From: JAEUIG01 sp046349775
GTDB taxonomy: Bacteria; Planctomycetota; Planctomycetia; Planctomycetales; Planctomycetaceae
DNA: 64,000 nt
Direction of reading: 5' to 3'
NCBI GenBank assembly: GCA_046349775.1
Contig: JAXMBS010000004.1
Coordinates: 89,169 to 153,168 of the forward strand
Shown here: positions 9,612-18,776 of the stretch, in pieces
Position numbering within the stretch: position 1 is the stretch's first letter
Layout of the letters: each line of letters opens with the position of its first letter
Program-made: the position numbers and the translations under genes
Notes under the pieces: model-generated
The model's input: only the letters and a program-made list of their open reading frames with translations
Databases searched by the model: none
What the model was told of the DNA's origin: nothing

Positions 9612-10619
9612 ATGAGCGCAAGTGATGTGCCGGAGCGGCGATCTCAATCCACCCGATTGACAAGCGCCGTCAGGGGTGTTGCGGAACTGGCGACGATCGG
9701 AATGGGCGCCGCGACCTTGGGGGCACTCGGCGGCGCCTATGGCTGGCCGCTGGAGTTGCTGTCACATTTCCGCATCCAGTATGCGGCGGCGCTGCTGATC
9801 CTGGCCGGCGCGTTCCTGCGGCTGCGAGCAAAATGGTGGGGGGGAGCCGCGACGGCTTTGCTGGCGCTCAATGGGTGGGTGGTCGCGCCGTTCGTATTGC
9901 CGATCGGCGCGACCGTTGATCGGGCGATCGACCCGGGGGCGCCCTCGTGGAAACTGGTGTCGATCAACGTCTACTCGGGGAATCCGACGCCAGAGCGAGT
10001 GCTGGATTACATTGCAGCGACAGATCCGGACGTCGTGGTGTTGCTGGAGGTGACGCCGGAGTGGGAGCAGCGACTGACGGTGCTGGCGGCGCGCTATCCG
10101 CACTCGGCGGTGCAGGCGCGCGCGGACAACTTCGGAATTGCGTTGCTGACCAAGAATGCGCTGCACGATGTCGAGTTCGTGCCGCTCAGCCGCGAGAACG
10201 ATGCCATCTCGGCGCGGGTCGAGTTGGGGAATGCGGAGTTGCAGATCGTCGCCGCGCATCCGTTTCCGCCCGCAGGCGGCCGCGGAGCGGAACTGCGGAA
10301 CCGACAGCTCAACGAACTGGCGACTCACGTAGCACGATTGGGTCGGCCGTGTGCCGTTGCCGGCGATCTGAACATCACGCCGTTTTCACCGCACTTCGAC
10401 GCGTTCCTGGCCGCCGCCGGACTGCGCGATCCGCGCCGCGGTCAAGGGGTGCTGCCGACGTGGCCGTCCCAGCGCTGGCCGTTGTGGATTCCGATTGACC
10501 ACTGCGTCGTGAGCACGGGCATTGCGGCGCGATTGTCGGTCGGGCCGCACGTCGGATCGGACCATCGTCCGCTGCTGGCAGAATTGCAGCTGACCGCGTC
10601 CGGCAGCGGGAAGGAGTAG
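9612..10619 (+). CDS. Endonuclease/exonuclease/phosphatase-family protein with membrane N-terminus
   Basis: 335 residues from ATG 9612. Residues ~20-115 carry about three hydrophobic segments (LATIGMGAATLGALGGAYG, IQYAAALLILAGAFL, AALLALNGWVVAPFVLPIG). The rest is an EEP fold with LVSINVYSGN, metal-binding Glu in VVLLEVTPE, AGDLN and the terminal SDHRPLLAEL catalytic His. Membrane-anchored EEP proteins of this layout are widespread; they may act on phospholipid or nucleotide substrates outside or at the membrane, which the sequence does not settle. Likely co-transcribed with the preceding membrane protein. Confidence 0.75.
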   Translation: MSASDVPERRSQSTRLTSAVRGVAELATIGMGAATLGALGGAYGWPLELLSHFRIQYAAALLILAGAFLRLRAKWWGGAATALLALNGWVVAPFVLPIGATVDRAIDPGAPSWKLVSINVYSGNPTPERVLDYIAATDPDVVVLLEVTPEWEQRLTVLAARYPHSAVQARADNFGIALLTKNALHDVEFVPLSRENDAISARVELGNAELQIVAAHPFPPAGGRGAELRNRQLNELATHVARLGRPCAVAGDLNITPFSPHFDAFLAAAGLRDPRRGQGVLPTWPSQRWPLWIPIDHCVVSTGIAARLSVGPHVGSDHRPLLAELQLTASGSGKE

Positions 10620-10670
10620 TATGTGCCGGCGGGTCAGCAGCGTTGTGCTGGCGACCCTGGTTCGACCGCC

Positions 10671-12134
10671 TCACAACCGCAGGTTGACGCGCAAGCCGTA
10701 GACGAACGAATTGTCGGCGCGAGCGCCGGCCTCCGGGTGGATTAACTGCATGTCGGGCGTGACGTTCAGCCACGGATTGACCTGCACGTTGTAGTACATT
10801 TCGACGCCGGTTCCGTCTCGCGGGCCGAACAACAGCTGCGGCAGCGGGCCGAACTGGTTGCTGGCGCCGACGTAGTACCAGCCGATGCCCCAGCGGTCCC
10901 CCTTGCCCCGTCTCAGATTGCTGTCGCCGCCGATGCCCGCACTCAGGAAGTACCGGAGGGGGGTCGGGTTGCCGTCGCTGATGGACGCGCGGCCGAACAG
11001 ACCCCAGCCCTTTCGCGGCTTGCCGGAGAACACCATCAGGTACTGGTCGAAGCCGTAGTAGGCCGTCCACGAGTTCGCCAATGTCGGAAACCCGGGCACG
11101 GTCGGTTCCGGGTAGATGCCCGGGGGAGGCTCATTGAAGCGGAGATCCGTCAAGTCGACGTGCTTCCACATGCCGCCGATATGCTGATCCCCCGGCAGCC
11201 CGAAGAAGTTGGTGTTGACCTTCACCTCGCCTCCGGCAATCGCTCCTTTGGCGTACAGACTGCCAAAATCCATGATCTCCTGTGTTCGATCCTTGGGATC
11301 GTAAACAAAGGCACTGATCATGCCCCAGGTCTGGGGCATCGCGGCGCCGACCACGAAACTGGTGTAGGGCAATCCCAGGAGGAACGCAGGGTTGGCAATC
11401 AGTGCCTGATTCATGAACTGGTGCGTGCCGTTGCCGCCGGCGAAGACATCCTGATCCGCCGCTCCCAGGACATTCTTCTTGCCGGCGAAGACGACGAGTT
11501 GCGGCGACAAGGGCTGTGTGATCACGAAGTCCGTAAGGAACAGGTCGCCGGGCTCGTTGGGCACGGGAGGTAGCGCTGCGGGGAAGACCGCCGGCGGGAA
11601 CGCTCCCGTCTTGAGTGACACATTGCCATATTCGCCGTACCAGTGCTCGGTGCGAACGAGCAGTGAACCGTGCGGCAGACCGCCGAACTTCTCCAGGTCG
11701 AGTTTCAGGCCGTACTGACCGCGTCCCGTGTAGCTGAATGTATTACCCAGTCCGAATGGCGATGGAATCGGAGGCAAGGACTGAATCCCGCCGGCGATGC
11801 CAAATCCATATTGAGTCTCATTGCCGAAGAACGTTACGCCGGACTGCTGGAGCTTTGTCCGCAGGCCGCACCAGTCCCCCGTCAGCGTCGGACGGTTCCA
11901 GAAGTCCTGATTGGCGCTCAAGGCGGCCGACGCCTGCGGCGTCATTGAGGATGTCGATGGATCCGTCGGTGCAACCTCGGCGTCCGGTTGCGCTTCGGCG
12001 TCCGGCGCTGGATCAGCGACTGGGTCATCCGAAACCTCTTGGCCCGTCAATTGCGGTGTGGCCCAAGCCAACCCCGCCAGCAGCGCGATGCAGCACGCAG
12101 CGACTCTGATCCGCAGAAGTTGGCTGGATGACAC
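10671..12134 (-). CDS. Carbohydrate-selective porin, OprB family
   Basis: 487 residues if translation starts at GTG 12134, which has AAGGA nine bases upstream and is followed by signal peptide RIRVAACCIALLAGLAWA. A longer in-frame start at 12257 has no such support. After an acidic low-complexity linker comes the family opening FWNRPTLTGDWCGLRTKL, then alternating beta-strand sequence and the typical NPWLNVTPDMQLIHPEA near the end. OprB porins admit sugars through the outer membrane. A GTATCGG direct repeat lies 92 bases upstream (12226-12241). Confidence 0.8.
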   Translation of the reverse strand: MSSSQLLRIRVAACCIALLAGLAWATPQLTGQEVSDDPVADPAPDAEAQPDAEVAPTDPSTSSMTPQASAALSANQDFWNRPTLTGDWCGLRTKLQQSGVTFFGNETQYGFGIAGGIQSLPPIPSPFGLGNTFSYTGRGQYGLKLDLEKFGGLPHGSLLVRTEHWYGEYGNVSLKTGAFPPAVFPAALPPVPNEPGDLFLTDFVITQPLSPQLVVFAGKKNVLGAADQDVFAGGNGTHQFMNQALIANPAFLLGLPYTSFVVGAAMPQTWGMISAFVYDPKDRTQEIMDFGSLYAKGAIAGGEVKVNTNFFGLPGDQHIGGMWKHVDLTDLRFNEPPPGIYPEPTVPGFPTLANSWTAYYGFDQYLMVFSGKPRKGWGLFGRASISDGNPTPLRYFLSAGIGGDSNLRRGKGDRWGIGWYYVGASNQFGPLPQLLFGPRDGTGVEMYYNVQVNPWLNVTPDMQLIHPEAGARADNSFVYGLRVNLRL

Positions 12135-12225
12135 GGAGCGGGATCCTTCGACGTTGGATACTCGGCGGTCTGATCTTGCCGTAGCGACTCTGCGGATGTG
12201 ACTCTGAATTTGGAAGACAACGGCA

Positions 12226-12241
12226 GTATCGGTTGTATCGC
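12226..12241 (-). promoter_or_regulatory. Heptamer direct repeat upstream of oprB-like gene
   Basis: On the + strand GTATCGG and GTATCGC lie nine bases apart (coding-strand GCGATAC then CCGATAC). A 14-of-16 match to this 16-mer lies upstream of the barrel gene at 47443, and a looser form upstream of the FadL-type gene at 15603. Possibly an operator or unusual promoter element; inference only. Confidence 0.35.
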
Positions 12242-12432
12242 CGGGGCCAGGGGGCATTTTTCTTCGCCGGCCGGTACATCTTGCCAGCAGGTCACCCGCA
12301 CCAGTCGGGAAGATTCGTACGCATATTGCGCCACAAATCCGGCAGCAACTGGTTCAGTATTCGGCACTTGCGGACGGTTCAGCCGAGACCTGGCAGCGAC
12401 ACCGCTTGCGGTTCAAGCGACCGAACGCCGGA

Positions 12433-13341
12433 TCACCGGCTGTAGATCGCCCTCACTCCCAGATACGGCGTCACTCCGTCGGCCGTGAAACCCGCCCCAA
12501 CACCAGCTTGAATCTGGGTGCAGTCTGTCAATTCATAGTCGACCTGCGGGAGGACCAGCAGCGCCGTCCGCTGGCTGCCTCCAATCGTCAGGTTCGTTTC
12601 AATGCCAAAGGTTGTGTGTTCATCGACGTCGGCAAACACCGTGAGATTCACAATTCCGTCCATGTGCTCGAGGCCGCGGCCCTCCTGAATCTGCGGACGG
12701 ACGCCGATCATTCCCAGCGCGCTCCAGGTCTCGTTGAACTGCATGCCCGCCAGATAGAGGAAATCCATGACCCATTTTTCGAACTGGACGTCCGGCTCGA
12801 CGATCGTCTGGAAGCCGTGGATGAAGCGGTTGTCTAAGGCGGTGCCGAACGTCACCTGGGAGGCGAACTTGTAGGCCTCATGCCGGCTCCCTTCGTAGGG
12901 GACTTCAAATTCAAACGCGAGTCCGTCGGCGACGGCGTACTCGACCTCGGGCGCCCATTCGATTCCGTGATGGTCGGTTGCGGCCGGGTACAGCCCGAAT
13001 GGATCGTAACCACGAGTTCCCACGCGGCCGGGCCCGCCGATGGGAACCAGCGCGAGGACGTTCGTCTCGAACTCTCCCCGCTGGGCGCCCAGGCCGCGAA
13101 CGAGGTCGAAGAACAAAGGCTCTGGGATCGAAGGAGAATTGTCCTCCGAACCACGGTCTTCGGCGCCAAACGGTTCTCGGAGAGCACCGTCCAGACGTGT
13201 GTCCGGCGGCTGCGACAGCAGGTCGCTCAGCGAGGGGGGCTGCGCGATCACGTTCGCCGATGGAAACGCGATGAGCACGCACGCGACAGCGAGTGTTGCC
13301 GCAACGACACTGCGGGCGAGTTGTGTGGCGCTCACGGACAT
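12433..13341 (-). CDS. Putative outer-membrane beta-barrel protein, family unassigned
   Basis: 302 residues from ATG 13341, which opens a signal peptide (MSVSATQLARSVVAATLAVA, cleavage near VIAQ). In-frame upstream codons to 13512 are not signal-like. The mature part has a short acidic region, EPLFFDLVRGLGAQRGE, a Gly/Asp turn region, then alternating amphipathic strands (YAVADGLAFEFEVPYEG, VNLTVFADVDEHTTFGIETN) and ends YLGVRAIYSR, like a 10-14-stranded barrel. I do not recognise a characterised homologue. It sits between two porin genes on the same strand. Confidence 0.6.
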   Translation of the reverse strand: MSVSATQLARSVVAATLAVACVLIAFPSANVIAQPPSLSDLLSQPPDTRLDGALREPFGAEDRGSEDNSPSIPEPLFFDLVRGLGAQRGEFETNVLALVPIGGPGRVGTRGYDPFGLYPAATDHHGIEWAPEVEYAVADGLAFEFEVPYEGSRHEAYKFASQVTFGTALDNRFIHGFQTIVEPDVQFEKWVMDFLYLAGMQFNETWSALGMIGVRPQIQEGRGLEHMDGIVNLTVFADVDEHTTFGIETNLTIGGSQRTALLVLPQVDYELTDCTQIQAGVGAGFTADGVTPYLGVRAIYSR

Positions 13342-13525
13342 AGCTGTTGAATGCGACTGCTCAATGACCGCGCGCAATTGTGAGACACGCACAATCGTGG
13401 CCAGCCTCCCTCTCGTCCGGCCTTCGGCCACCTTCTCCCCGCTCGACGACTGAATGTGTCCGTCGTGCGCAAATCGCAGGGGGAAGGCCGCGATTGGCGC
13501 CTGTCCCAACATCGCGCAGGGTGAT

Positions 13526-15112
13526 TTAGTAAGACACCAGGATCTGAGTGCGGATCAGCAGTCCGGTCTGCCCGGCGACATAGCCGGTGCGATTCTGGCT
13601 GGCCGGCGAATTTTCGAGCCAGGCTGCGTCGCAAGTGAAACGGAGGTTGCTCTGGCCGGGGATCAGGAACCAGTTGAACCCGCCGGAGGATTCCCAGCCT
13701 GTTCCATAGCGTCCCGTGACCAGTGACGCGCGCGTGTACAACTCGACTTTCTGCGGGATGATGAAGCAGCCCCCCTGCACGAATCCGCCAGTGGCGACGG
13801 TGGAGCTGATTGGCAGCGGACCGGTGCCGCGCAGACCAAACAGGTCCTGCAGGTGCCACTCTGTGGACAGGCTAAGCCCTTGATATTTGAAGGCCAGATC
13901 AATCGCCGCGAGCGAGATGTCGTACGATGTCAGCGTGACCCCCGGCGCGAACGCGCCGGGCTGTGTGATGAGCGTGCCGTCGGTCAAGCGGATTGCGGAG
14001 TTCTCGACGGCGTCGCTGTCGGATTGACTCCCGTTCCCGAGGGCAAATGTGTAGCTGGCGCCCAGTCGCACGACCGGTTCGTCGTGATCTTCCAGGTCCG
14101 CGTAGCCCCTGCCAAAGTCGCCCCAGGGCTCGTACCAGGTCGAGCCGGACCAGCAGAAGTGATTGTTGAGCTGGTTCGGTCTCAGGTTCAGCGTGTTGAA
14201 ACCGTTGGACATCATTGCGTAGTAGTGCACCCCGTCCATCGGTTCGCCCGTGAGCCAGATCCCCTGGCTAAGACTCGGCCGGAAGAACGTCGTCGCCATC
14301 GAGCGGTCCGGTCCCTCCAGTGGAGCGAAGGCGCTTTCCAGCCATTCGCGTGTGCCGGGGACTTTGTTCTGGCCGACGTGTACTGCAAAGGCGCGACTGA
14401 ACTGGTAGCTCAGCTCGTAGGCTCTGAAGCCGATCGGATTGCTGTTGACGGTGTTGTAGTCAAAGCTCAGCAGATACGAGAGGTTCGGGTCGAATACGTT
14501 TCCGGAGAAGATCAGCCGACCGCGGGGAATCTGGAAGTTGTTGCTGTCGGAGATCGGATTCCGGTTTCCGGCGCTGTCGATCCAGTGCGCGGCCGCGGGA
14601 ACGAATTCGTTCAATCGAAACATATTCTGACTGTTGATCTTCAGCGAGAAGGGATCTTCGTCAGGATCTCGCGCTGCGATCACGAAACCGTTGTCGTAGC
14701 CGACGCGGAAAGCGTCGACGGGATTATTGAAGACGAGATCTTGCGTCGCCGCTGGATCAGGCCAGAGGACCGGCTGCGGTTCCGCAGGCAGTGGAGCGGA
14801 CTCGTCGAGGCTGATTCGGGCCGTACCCGGTGTCTCAAAGAGAAGCGGAGGAGAGGCCTTGAGAGAACCGGCGTCCGAATGCGGTTCGAGCGAGCGGAGA
14901 CGATCGGAGAGTTGCCGGTTTTCTTCGACGACCGACTCGACGAGTTGTTCGAGCCGTTCGATTCGCGCGGCCTGAGTTTTGTCGTCATCCGCCGGCGGTG
15001 GCGACTGTGCGCGGGCAGCGCCGGCGAACAGCAACACGATCAGCGGCACAGAGCAGCGTAACCGGCCGGCAATCCCGCTGCAGTCAAAGTGTCCACGCGC
15101 CTGCAGACGCAT
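13526..15112 (-). CDS. Phosphate-selective porin O/P-type outer-membrane protein
   Basis: 528 residues from ATG 15112 (GTG 15166 is an alternative). A long signal peptide ends near FAGAARAQ. It is followed by a short coiled coil (ARIERLEQLVESVVEENRQL), as in trimeric OprP/OprO-type porins, then a ~400-residue barrel with family-like segments: QNMFRLNEFVP, RGRLIFSGNVFDPNLSYLLS, AYELSYQFSRAFAVHVGQNK and GGFNWFLIPGQSNLRF. The last residue is aromatic (Tyr). The family transports phosphate, polyphosphate or other anions; the anion is not predictable here. It is ~17 kb from the pst genes, so a phosphate role is only a possibility. Confidence 0.7.
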   Translation of the reverse strand: MRLQARGHFDCSGIAGRLRCSVPLIVLLFAGAARAQSPPPADDDKTQAARIERLEQLVESVVEENRQLSDRLRSLEPHSDAGSLKASPPLLFETPGTARISLDESAPLPAEPQPVLWPDPAATQDLVFNNPVDAFRVGYDNGFVIAARDPDEDPFSLKINSQNMFRLNEFVPAAAHWIDSAGNRNPISDSNNFQIPRGRLIFSGNVFDPNLSYLLSFDYNTVNSNPIGFRAYELSYQFSRAFAVHVGQNKVPGTREWLESAFAPLEGPDRSMATTFFRPSLSQGIWLTGEPMDGVHYYAMMSNGFNTLNLRPNQLNNHFCWSGSTWYEPWGDFGRGYADLEDHDEPVVRLGASYTFALGNGSQSDSDAVENSAIRLTDGTLITQPGAFAPGVTLTSYDISLAAIDLAFKYQGLSLSTEWHLQDLFGLRGTGPLPISSTVATGGFVQGGCFIIPQKVELYTRASLVTGRYGTGWESSGGFNWFLIPGQSNLRFTCDAAWLENSPASQNRTGYVAGQTGLLIRTQILVSY

Positions 15113-15602
15113 GGGAAGCAAGAGGGCATGGTCAGCGCATGGTGTTCGAGTCGGTAATTTGCGCACATTTACCGCCCCCTCGAACGCGACCCCGCCAGGG
15201 ACATCTCGAGCCCCAGGTGGTCGCGCCGGCCAGTCGCCCGCAGTCCGGCACCCCGACGATTCAGCCAGAATTGGCGGCGGCCCCCCGCAGCCGGTTTGGC
15301 ATCCCCTGACGGACTCGGTATCTCATCGGCCGATTTTTCCGATTGTATGAGAAAAACCGGTGGATTCGGTCCTAACGACCGGCCGGAACCGTGCGGTCGG
15401 CAGTCGGAGCCGCCCTAGGCGCCGAAAACTGGGAGGGTTGTATCGGTCATGTGGCCGGCGGAACCCTCAGACCCCTCAAGCCGGGTGGACCCGTTGCGAT
15501 CGGTCAATCAGGAAAAACCGATCGAGCCGATACCACACCGACATCCGGCCCGGGGTTTTCCGGTCGTCGGTGGTGCCTTGGAATTCGACCGGAGTCCGTG
15601 GG
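15113..15602. promoter_or_regulatory. Divergent control region between OprP-type and FadL-type genes
   Basis: No gene is seen in these 490 bases. The region is rich in CGGTC/GACCG words (for example near 15369, 15395, 15446, 15500 and 15555), has two GAAAAACCG words (15351 and 15512) and a CCGATAC...CCGACAT pair at 15527-15544, 59 bases before the FadL start. Its reverse complement has CCGATACAACC at 15446-15436 for the other gene. This fits a shared regulatory region, but no protein can be named. Confidence 0.4.
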
Positions 15603-16838
15603 ATGCAGAAGCGAACCGCACTCGTCGTCTTGTTCCTGCTGTTGGCGACGCGTAACGGAGTGGCGTGGGGCCAGGTGTTTGGCGTCGAACTTCAGAACAA
15701 CCTGATGCCGGCATCGGGCGGTATGGCCGGCACCAGCATCAGCCGGCCGCAGGACCTGCTGTCCGCCATCAACGCCAACCCGGCGACGATGCGGCAGTAT
15801 CGCGGCACGCAGTTCACGTTCAGCGGCGCCTGGGCGGACGCGGACTACCACATCAACCAGACCGCGAACCTGCCGCTGATCGGAGTGACGCCGTTCAGCG
15901 CGACGTCGAGCCAGCCCGGCTCGCTGTTAGGCAACATCGGCGTGACCCAAGGGCTCGATGAGATGGGACTGCCGGTGACGCTGGGCGCGGGCTTTATTTC
16001 GACGGCCGGACTGGGCGTAAACTTCCGCGGTGTGCCCGCGTCGAACGACACGGCGTCGCAGATCCTGGTGCTGCAGATGGTGGGCGGGGCCAGCATCAGC
16101 CTGACGGAGCAACTTTCGCTGGGCGCCACGTTTCAATTGGGAACGGGCATCATGGACGGGCCATTCTCCGGCATCGGCGCGATGACAAACGCCTATGGAG
16201 CACGGGGCACCGTCGGCGCGAACTATTCCCTCACCCCGAATACGTCGCTGGGTGCGTACTGGCAATCGGCCCAGCACTTCAATTTCAACAATGCCGCGCA
16301 GCTCCCGGTCGGTCCGGCTCTCGACGTGCCAATGGACCTCCCGCAGACGGTGGGGATCGGCGTCGCCAACAGCAGCCTGATGAATGGCAACCTGCTGCTG
16401 GCGGTCGACTTTGTGTACAAGCAGTGGAGCACGGCCGACCTGTTCAGCCACGTCTACAATGATCAGTGGGCGCTGCAGTTCGGCACGCAATACTCGTTGA
16501 CGCCAAATACCCGCCTCCGACTCGGATACGCGTATAACGAGAATCCGATGCGCGGCGCCACGTTTTCGACTCTGGGCGGCATCACGCTGCCGGACGGCAT
16601 CCCGGCGCTGCGCTACATTCAGGGTCAGTTTGCCTCCGTGACCCAGCACCGGATCACGATGGGGCTGGGCGTCCGCGACTTCATGCTCAACGGACTCGAT
16701 TTCGACATGTTCGCCGGGTACTCCTTCTCTGCTTCGGACGCCTTTGCCACGACGTCGGCGAGCATCCACGACAACTACTGGCTGGGAGCGGGCTTCACGT
16801 GGCGGTTCGGCGCCGGCAACCCGTCGTCCGGCGGCTGA
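15603..16838 (+). CDS. OMPP1/FadL/TodX-type outer-membrane transport protein
   Basis: 411 residues from ATG 15603 (GGAG about eight bases upstream; signal peptide MQKRTALVVLFLLLATRNG). Family features: early GVELQNNLMPASGGMAGTS with the DLLSAINANPAT motif, which matches the FadL NPA region, then the strand pattern GVNFRGVPASNDTASQ, SLTEQLSLGATFQLG, LPQTVGIGVA and a near-terminal DNYWLGAGFTWRF. FadL proteins take up long-chain fatty acids or other hydrophobic compounds through a lateral opening. The ligand is unknown. Confidence 0.75.
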   Translation: MQKRTALVVLFLLLATRNGVAWGQVFGVELQNNLMPASGGMAGTSISRPQDLLSAINANPATMRQYRGTQFTFSGAWADADYHINQTANLPLIGVTPFSATSSQPGSLLGNIGVTQGLDEMGLPVTLGAGFISTAGLGVNFRGVPASNDTASQILVLQMVGGASISLTEQLSLGATFQLGTGIMDGPFSGIGAMTNAYGARGTVGANYSLTPNTSLGAYWQSAQHFNFNNAAQLPVGPALDVPMDLPQTVGIGVANSSLMNGNLLLAVDFVYKQWSTADLFSHVYNDQWALQFGTQYSLTPNTRLRLGYAYNENPMRGATFSTLGGITLPDGIPALRYIQGQFASVTQHRITMGLGVRDFMLNGLDFDMFAGYSFSASDAFATTSASIHDNYWLGAGFTWRFGAGNPSSGG

Positions 16839-16878
16839 TTGGCTGTCGGTTCACTGCAACAGGCATTGGAATGCGCGC

Positions 16879-16954
16879 GGGTGCCACTGGCTCCGCCAGT
16901 GCGAAGCAAGCGAATCGCCTTATGTGAATCGCACTGGCAAAGCCGGTGCCACCC
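16879..16954. repeat. Intergenic inverted repeat, family A (GGGTGCCAC ends), copy 2
   Basis: GGGTGCCAC (16879-16887) and GTGGCACCC-complementary end (16946-16954) bracket two small hairpins, CACTGGCTCCGCCAGTG and CACTGGCAAAGCCGGTG. Same architecture as 308-381. It lies between two convergent genes, where a bidirectional transcript end would be useful. Confidence 0.75.
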
Positions 16955-16982
16955 AACCCGATTTCCGTGCACTGACAACGCA

Positions 16983-18776
16983 CTACGGTTCTGACGGGGC
17001 GGGCGCTGACGAGTCCACCTCCTCGTCTTCCGGATATTCCATCCGCACCAGCAGGTAGTTCTCCGTGCGCTCTGTCCCGAAGTGGACGTGCAGCGGCGCT
17101 TCGTCCTGAGTGAGGTTGTACAGTCCGGTTTCGGCGACCACCGACTCGCTTTCACCCAGACGAAACGCCACGCGCTGCGTCTCCTTGTCGACCTGCCCCT
17201 GGATGGCCTGGGCCTCGTCGGTCTGGATGTTGTACAGCGTACCGCTGATGACTCCCTCCTTGCTGACTGCCAGCTGCACGATCCGGGTCGGATCGACGTC
17301 CTGTTCGTTGGTGGAAATGGTGAAAGTCCCCAGCGGCATCCATTCGGTCGTCTCCGCCTGTTCGTCGGATTGAGGAGGTTCGACCGTTGCCAGGTCCATC
17401 GCGCTCATGGCGAACTCATCGGCAGTGGCGACTTCCTCGCCGCCGACGTAGACGGTGTTGTTGACGTAGGTCACATTCCCTCCCTCGCCATAGTCGTAGT
17501 AGACGGGCTGTGCCCAGACGGCGGGGGGCGCGGACCAGACAAACCAGGGAGTCAGGCGCGCCCACGTCGGCACGCCCCACCAGTAGCGGGGCGGGAAGCT
17601 GTGGCGCCAGAAGTGGAAGTGCCACCCGCCGATCGGGAACCGATGACCACCCCACCAGACCGGGGAGAACCAGAGGCCGCGGCGTCGAAACGGGCTCCCC
17701 CAGCCGCGGCGGACACCCATTCCCCAACCGGCCCAGAACGCCATGCGGGCCGGTGGCCGACCCCACCAACCGCGGCGACCGGGACTCACAAACGCCCGGT
17801 TCCAGCGATTATGGATGTTGATGTTCGTATTGCGGTTGATGTTGACCCACGCGGGGCGACGGTTGATCGTGCGATTATTGGACCATTGATTTCGATCCGA
17901 GAGGTTCGGCCGATTTCCTCCGCTCGGTCGATTGCCGACGCCTGGACGGTCTCCACCTCCCGGGCGATTGCCGACACCGGGACGATCACCTCCTCCCGGT
18001 CGATTTCCGGCGATGGGACGATCCCCTGTTCCGGGGCGCGCCGGCAGCGTTGAGACGCCTCCTCCCGGAGGCTGCACAGGCCGGCCCATCCCCAGAAAGT
18101 CTCCCACGTCGCCCGGTTTCGGCGCCGCGCCGCCGCCCGGATAGTTGCCGTTGCCCGGCCGATTGCCGGCGATCGGGCGATCTGCCGTGCCGGGGCGCGT
18201 GACCGCGCCTCCCGGACGATCTGCGAGTCCGGGACGATCGCCGGTTCCCGGGCGATTGCCGTAGTCCGGCCGGCTGCCGCCACCAGGTCGATTTCCGAGA
18301 TTCGGCGCGCTCGTATCGGGACGCGAACCCGGACGGGACGCGATGCCCGAACCACCTGCTCCGGGACGACCGCCGGGGGTTGGTGTGGATCCAGGACGAT
18401 AGTCGTTCTTCGAAGGGGAGGAAGGAGAGAGTCCGCCGTTGGGACGATTCGGGGCCGGTCGCGATGCCAGACTGCCACCATTAGCAGGACCCTTGCTTCC
18501 GCCATACGACGGGCTCTGGGCCGGACGGCCCCCGCCCCCGCCGCGCGAGCCTCCCAAACTCGGGGAATTGGGGCGCGATCCGCCGCCATAAGACGATCCT
18601 CCTCCGGGGCGTGCGCCACCTCCTCCGCCGCCCCGGTAGGCGCTGCCGCCCCGTGAGCCACCTCCGCGGCCACCGCCGCCGCGCGATCCTCCGCCGCGGC
18701 CCTGCCCGAAGCTCACGTCCGCGGCAAGGAGCGTAATTGCCAGCGCGGCCGCCAGCGACCATGAGACGTATTTCAT
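16983..18776 (-). CDS. Mu-protocadherin-like low-complexity surface protein
   Basis: 597 residues; the start ATG 18776-18774 overlaps the upstream TGA (ATGA), so it is translationally coupled to the SnoaL-like gene. Order: signal peptide 1-24; Gly/Arg-rich 25-75; degenerate repeats of NRPGGGDRPGVG type to ~300; Asn/Ile-rich VNINRNTNINIHN; a Trp/Arg/His-rich section ~325-425 (RRGWWGRPPARMAFWAGWG); an acidic globular C-terminus ~440-597. The same composition and gene neighbour occur in planctomycete proteins annotated as similar to mu-protocadherin; function is unknown. Highly basic N-terminal half and acidic tail suggest envelope or polyanion binding. Confidence 0.75.
   Translation of the reverse strand: MKYVSWSLAAALAITLLAADVSFGQGRGGGSRGGGGRGGGSRGGSAYRGGGGGGARPGGGSSYGGGSRPNSPSLGGSRGGGGGRPAQSPSYGGSKGPANGGSLASRPAPNRPNGGLSPSSPSKNDYRPGSTPTPGGRPGAGGSGIASRPGSRPDTSAPNLGNRPGGGSRPDYGNRPGTGDRPGLADRPGGAVTRPGTADRPIAGNRPGNGNYPGGGAAPKPGDVGDFLGMGRPVQPPGGGVSTLPARPGTGDRPIAGNRPGGGDRPGVGNRPGGGDRPGVGNRPSGGNRPNLSDRNQWSNNRTINRRPAWVNINRNTNINIHNRWNRAFVSPGRRGWWGRPPARMAFWAGWGMGVRRGWGSPFRRRGLWFSPVWWGGHRFPIGGWHFHFWRHSFPPRYWWGVPTWARLTPWFVWSAPPAVWAQPVYYDYGEGGNVTYVNNTVYVGGEEVATADEFAMSAMDLATVEPPQSDEQAETTEWMPLGTFTISTNEQDVDPTRIVQLAVSKEGVISGTLYNIQTDEAQAIQGQVDKETQRVAFRLGESESVVAETGLYNLTQDEAPLHVHFGTERTENYLLVRMEYPEDEEVDSSAPAPSEP

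Noticed and set aside
13853..15061. 402-codon open frame antisense to the OprP-type porin
   Set aside because: Shadow of the porin gene; Arg/Val-rich composition without any recognisable motif.
17780..18700. Tandem-repeat DNA considered as a CRISPR or satellite
   Set aside because: The units vary in length and encode in-frame NRPG/GDRPG text of the surface protein; there are no conserved direct repeats with unique spacers.
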